Shown piece by piece: positions 63,300-64,000 of a stretch of 64,000 bases of DNA. The notes beneath the pieces are model-generated. The model was not told the origin of the DNA. It did no database searches and saw only the letters and a list, made by a program, of their open reading frames with translations. The stretch covers positions 216,636,484 through 216,700,483 of the forward strand of contig CAXKWD010000001.1 of assembly GCA_964059195.1 (NCBI GenBank). The letters run 5' to 3'. Positions within the stretch are counted from its first letter, which is position 1. Each line of letters begins with the position of its first letter. This DNA is from Ectobius pallidus. Lineage: Eukaryota; Arthropoda; Insecta; Blattodea; Ectobiidae. A program made the translations under genes and the position numbers.

Positions 63300-64000
63300 T
63301 TTAATATACATTTCCTCTTAAATTTGATCATCAAAAGCAAGGCCAAACATAATAAATTTACAAACATCTGATTGCAATGTAATCATTTCTCTGTATTTAA
63401 TACCAAGAATGGAATTAAGACCATTATTACAATTACAATTTATTACTCCAAAGTACACGAAAAATATATACAAAAGTTGATACACCCCCCGAAGAAGCAG
63501 AGCTTGTGTTCGGGGGTGGTTCAGTTATATATTAGAAATACTTATACTAAACAATTACTTTTAAAAAAATGCATAATTTGGAGAAGTATGACAAAATGTT
63601 ATGTATGAAAGGTTAGAACATGTTCTATTTACAATACAAAGGTACGAAGCAATACAACAATAATACATAACAATTTATTTGTTCAAATTTTAGTAAAAAA
63701 TAAAGAAATTAAGTTCTATCCAAATTTTAAAGTTTAATATGAAAAATGTTATAACAGTAATAGTCGACAACAGAAGTAATAATTATATAAATTTTCTAAT
63801 TTTAGACCTAAATTGTTTGTTGTTTAAGCTATTTAGATCAGGATGGTTGGTAATAAATGAATTGAATAGTCTTGGGCCAAAACTTGAACAGTGCTTAGCT
63901 CCAGCAGTTGTAACATTTTTTGGTTCAAGTAATAAATTAAATTGATTCCTTCGCGTGTTATATACGTGAGATTCTGACTTGTAATTGTCACGATGTTTAT
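63300..64000 (-). mobile_element. LINE 3' end extending past the window edge
   Basis: Minus strand: coding end 64000-63783, 3' UTR with a hairpin CCCCCCGAAGAAGCAGAGCT / TTCGGGGGTGG at 63485-63517. The 3' terminus is near 63300 but not defined. Confidence 0.65.
63783..64000 (-). pseudogene. LINE polyprotein C-terminus (partial at window edge)
   Basis: Open in minus frame from 63998 to a TAA at 63783: a Y(K)SESHVYNTRRNQFNLLLEP block, then KHCSSFGPRLFNSF, LNSLNNKQFRSKIRKFI. This is the region after the reverse transcriptase thumb in Jockey/CR1-like LINEs (HNYNTR…, FFLGPKLYN.LP…, FK.KL..FL). No stop within these 72 codons; the status of the rest is outside the window. Confidence 0.7.

Overview
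The window is eukaryotic and looks like intergenic or intronic DNA of a large, repeat-rich insect genome. It is AT-rich and full of microsatellites. I found no host exon, rRNA, tRNA gene or CRISPR array that I can defend. The non-LTR fragments resemble those common in cockroach and termite assemblies (the MKWAGHVARM / GRPEGK / WEDNIRIDL tail), so a blattodean such as a Periplaneta-like cockroach is the likeliest source. That assignment is inference from family resemblance, not proof.

Almost everything recognisable is a mobile element, most of it nested or broken. From 1 to 15 kb: a foldback repeat (family A), a tandem pair of family C units, nested mariner-like elements, a LINE tail, SINEs, several hAT elements and a Helitron. 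From 15 to 30 kb: an internally deleted mariner, a 66-bp minisatellite, hAT elements, an R2-type LINE remnant with a restriction-like endonuclease, a long-TIR element that trapped a family A copy, and a SINE inside a hAT. From 30 to 37 kb: a layered nest (LINE tail, family J, PIF/Harbinger-like MITE holding a Tc1-like element, Helitrons), followed by a hAT and three TIR elements separated by only 14 bp each. From 37 to 45 kb: further TIR elements, SINEs, a complete non-autonomous Helitron, a Tc1/mariner remnant, and an R1/I-like LINE tail ending next to a GC-rich 135-bp satellite with a four-unit (540-bp) higher-order period. From 45 to 64 kb: another mariner MITE, family C in tandem again, two more family A copies (one holding a mariner-like insertion with a clear TA duplication), a SINE holding a Chapaev-like insert, a Jockey/CR1-like LINE inserted into a hairpin-ended repeat, a Helitron with an embedded repeat, and two related LINE tails at the right edge.

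No coding sequence in the window appears intact. All transposase and reverse transcriptase segments are truncated, internally deleted or frameshifted. The value of the window is structural: several insertions can be dated relative to one another because a paralogous unoccupied copy lies in the same 64 kb. The satellite and the tandemly arranged families (A, C, E, F, J) do not match any element I can name. Family letters (A, C, E, F, J and so on) are labels used only in this annotation.
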